A stretch of DNA of 64,000 nt. Origin: Panagrolaimus kolymaensis (Eukaryota; Nematoda; Chromadorea; Rhabditida; Panagrolaimidae). Positions 63,837 to 64,000 of this stretch are shown here, in pieces. The stretch is taken from the NCBI GenBank assembly GCA_028622995.1, contig JAJQJQ010000018.1:2170001-2234000 (forward strand). The letters run 5' to 3'. The position numbers and the translations under genes are program-made. Numbering within the stretch: the first letter of the stretch is position 1; each line of letters begins with the position of its first letter. The notes beneath the pieces were generated by a model. It worked only from the letters and a program-made list of their open reading frames with translations. It was not told the DNA's origin and made no database searches.

Positions 63837-64000
63837 CCAGTGACACGGGATACACAAATATTATTTTAAAAAATATGATAGAGGAGTATGAGCTGATATT
63901 TTGATACCAAATATGTAGGAAGGAGAAGTGACGTTTTTGATTCATCCACACAAAGATCCATCAACCCAAAGATCCATAAACCCAAAGATCCATCCACTTA
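63837..64000 (+). repeat. Satellite unit F, incomplete, hairpin missing
   Basis: Box variant with GGGATACAC, then GTAGGAAGGAGAAGTGACG. The hairpin present in all other units is cleanly absent, and 16-mers begin before the window ends. Confidence 0.9.

Larger units (their letters stand above)
55661..64000. repeat. Modular satellite array (six box-bounded units)
   Basis: A 21-bp box, AACCAGTGACACGGGATCCAC or close variants, recurs with CCAGTG starting at 55661, 57429, 59608, 60653, 62421 and 63837. Spacings are 1768, 2179, 1045, 1768 and 1416 bp. A typical unit holds, in order, the box, a 60-90 bp AT-rich link, a hairpin, regular 16-bp repeats, degenerate repeats with GATCCAT and ATCCACC cores, and about 750 bp of AT-rich unique sequence. 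No protein-coding gene is present; open frames here are translations of the 16-bp repeat. Confidence 0.95.

Noticed and set aside
55661..64000. Telomeric or subtelomeric repeat
   Set aside because: No TTAGGC-type telomere repeats are present; units are long and modular. A subtelomeric position cannot be excluded but nothing supports it.

Overview
This is nuclear DNA from a nematode. It is AT-rich and the genes are dense on both strands. Most introns are about 45-60 bp, with T-rich acceptors usually ending TTTTTAG or TTTTCAG. Many start codons lie a few bases after such an acceptor, as expected for spliced-leader trans-splicing. The gene content is animal and nematode-like: an astacin with ShK domains, a SKP1-related protein, cyclin Y, FEZF, MEC-17 and a V-ATPase Ac45-like subunit. 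The species cannot be named from the sequence.

Layout, bases 1-25000: 5' end of a secreted trypsin-like protease (-), PITHD1 (-), cyclin Y (-), astacin/ShK protease (+), a 3.4-kb gene-free stretch, an aminergic GPCR (+), a secreted cysteine-rich protein (-), an unrecognised gene (-), an Ac45-like V-ATPase accessory subunit (+), a small membrane protein (-), a SKP1-related protein (-), a doubtful small gene (-), the Golgi tether p115/USO1 (-) and the ALG1 mannosyltransferase (-).

Layout, bases 25000-47000: FEZF six-zinc-finger repressor (-), an unrecognised nematode protein (-), GFAT (-), a small basic ORF followed after 31 nt by a mitochondrial ABCB8-type transporter (+), CFP1/CXXC1 (-), ARF GTPase (+), a REEP5/YOP1 protein with a PQEVQ minisatellite tail (-) and MEC-17 alpha-tubulin acetyltransferase (-). 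Most are single-copy housekeeping genes. Several touch secretory traffic and glycosylation (ALG1, GFAT, p115, ARF, YOP1, Ac45), but nothing shows they are co-regulated.

Layout, bases 47600-64000: this part is transposon and repeat DNA. An apparently intact Helitron lies on the minus strand. Its final exon alone is 5.5 kb and uninterrupted, and the spliced product is about 2089 aa. The predicted protein has a Ulp1/C48-type cysteine protease domain upstream of the usual Rep (HUH) and PIF1 helicase domains. In front of that is a tandem array of 189-bp exon-intron units, each encoding an acidic segment that looks like a SUMO-interacting motif. Behind the Helitron's 5' side, from about 55660 to the window end, runs a modular satellite array. 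Its units are bounded by a conserved 21-bp box, carry a perfect 9-bp-stem hairpin and hold 16-bp minisatellite repeats. Two units, both 1768 bp box to box, are nearly identical. The unique part of the unit is distantly related to sequence just upstream of the Helitron, so the array may be built from Helitron-derived or Helentron-like non-autonomous elements. This Helitron and array is the most novel part of the window.
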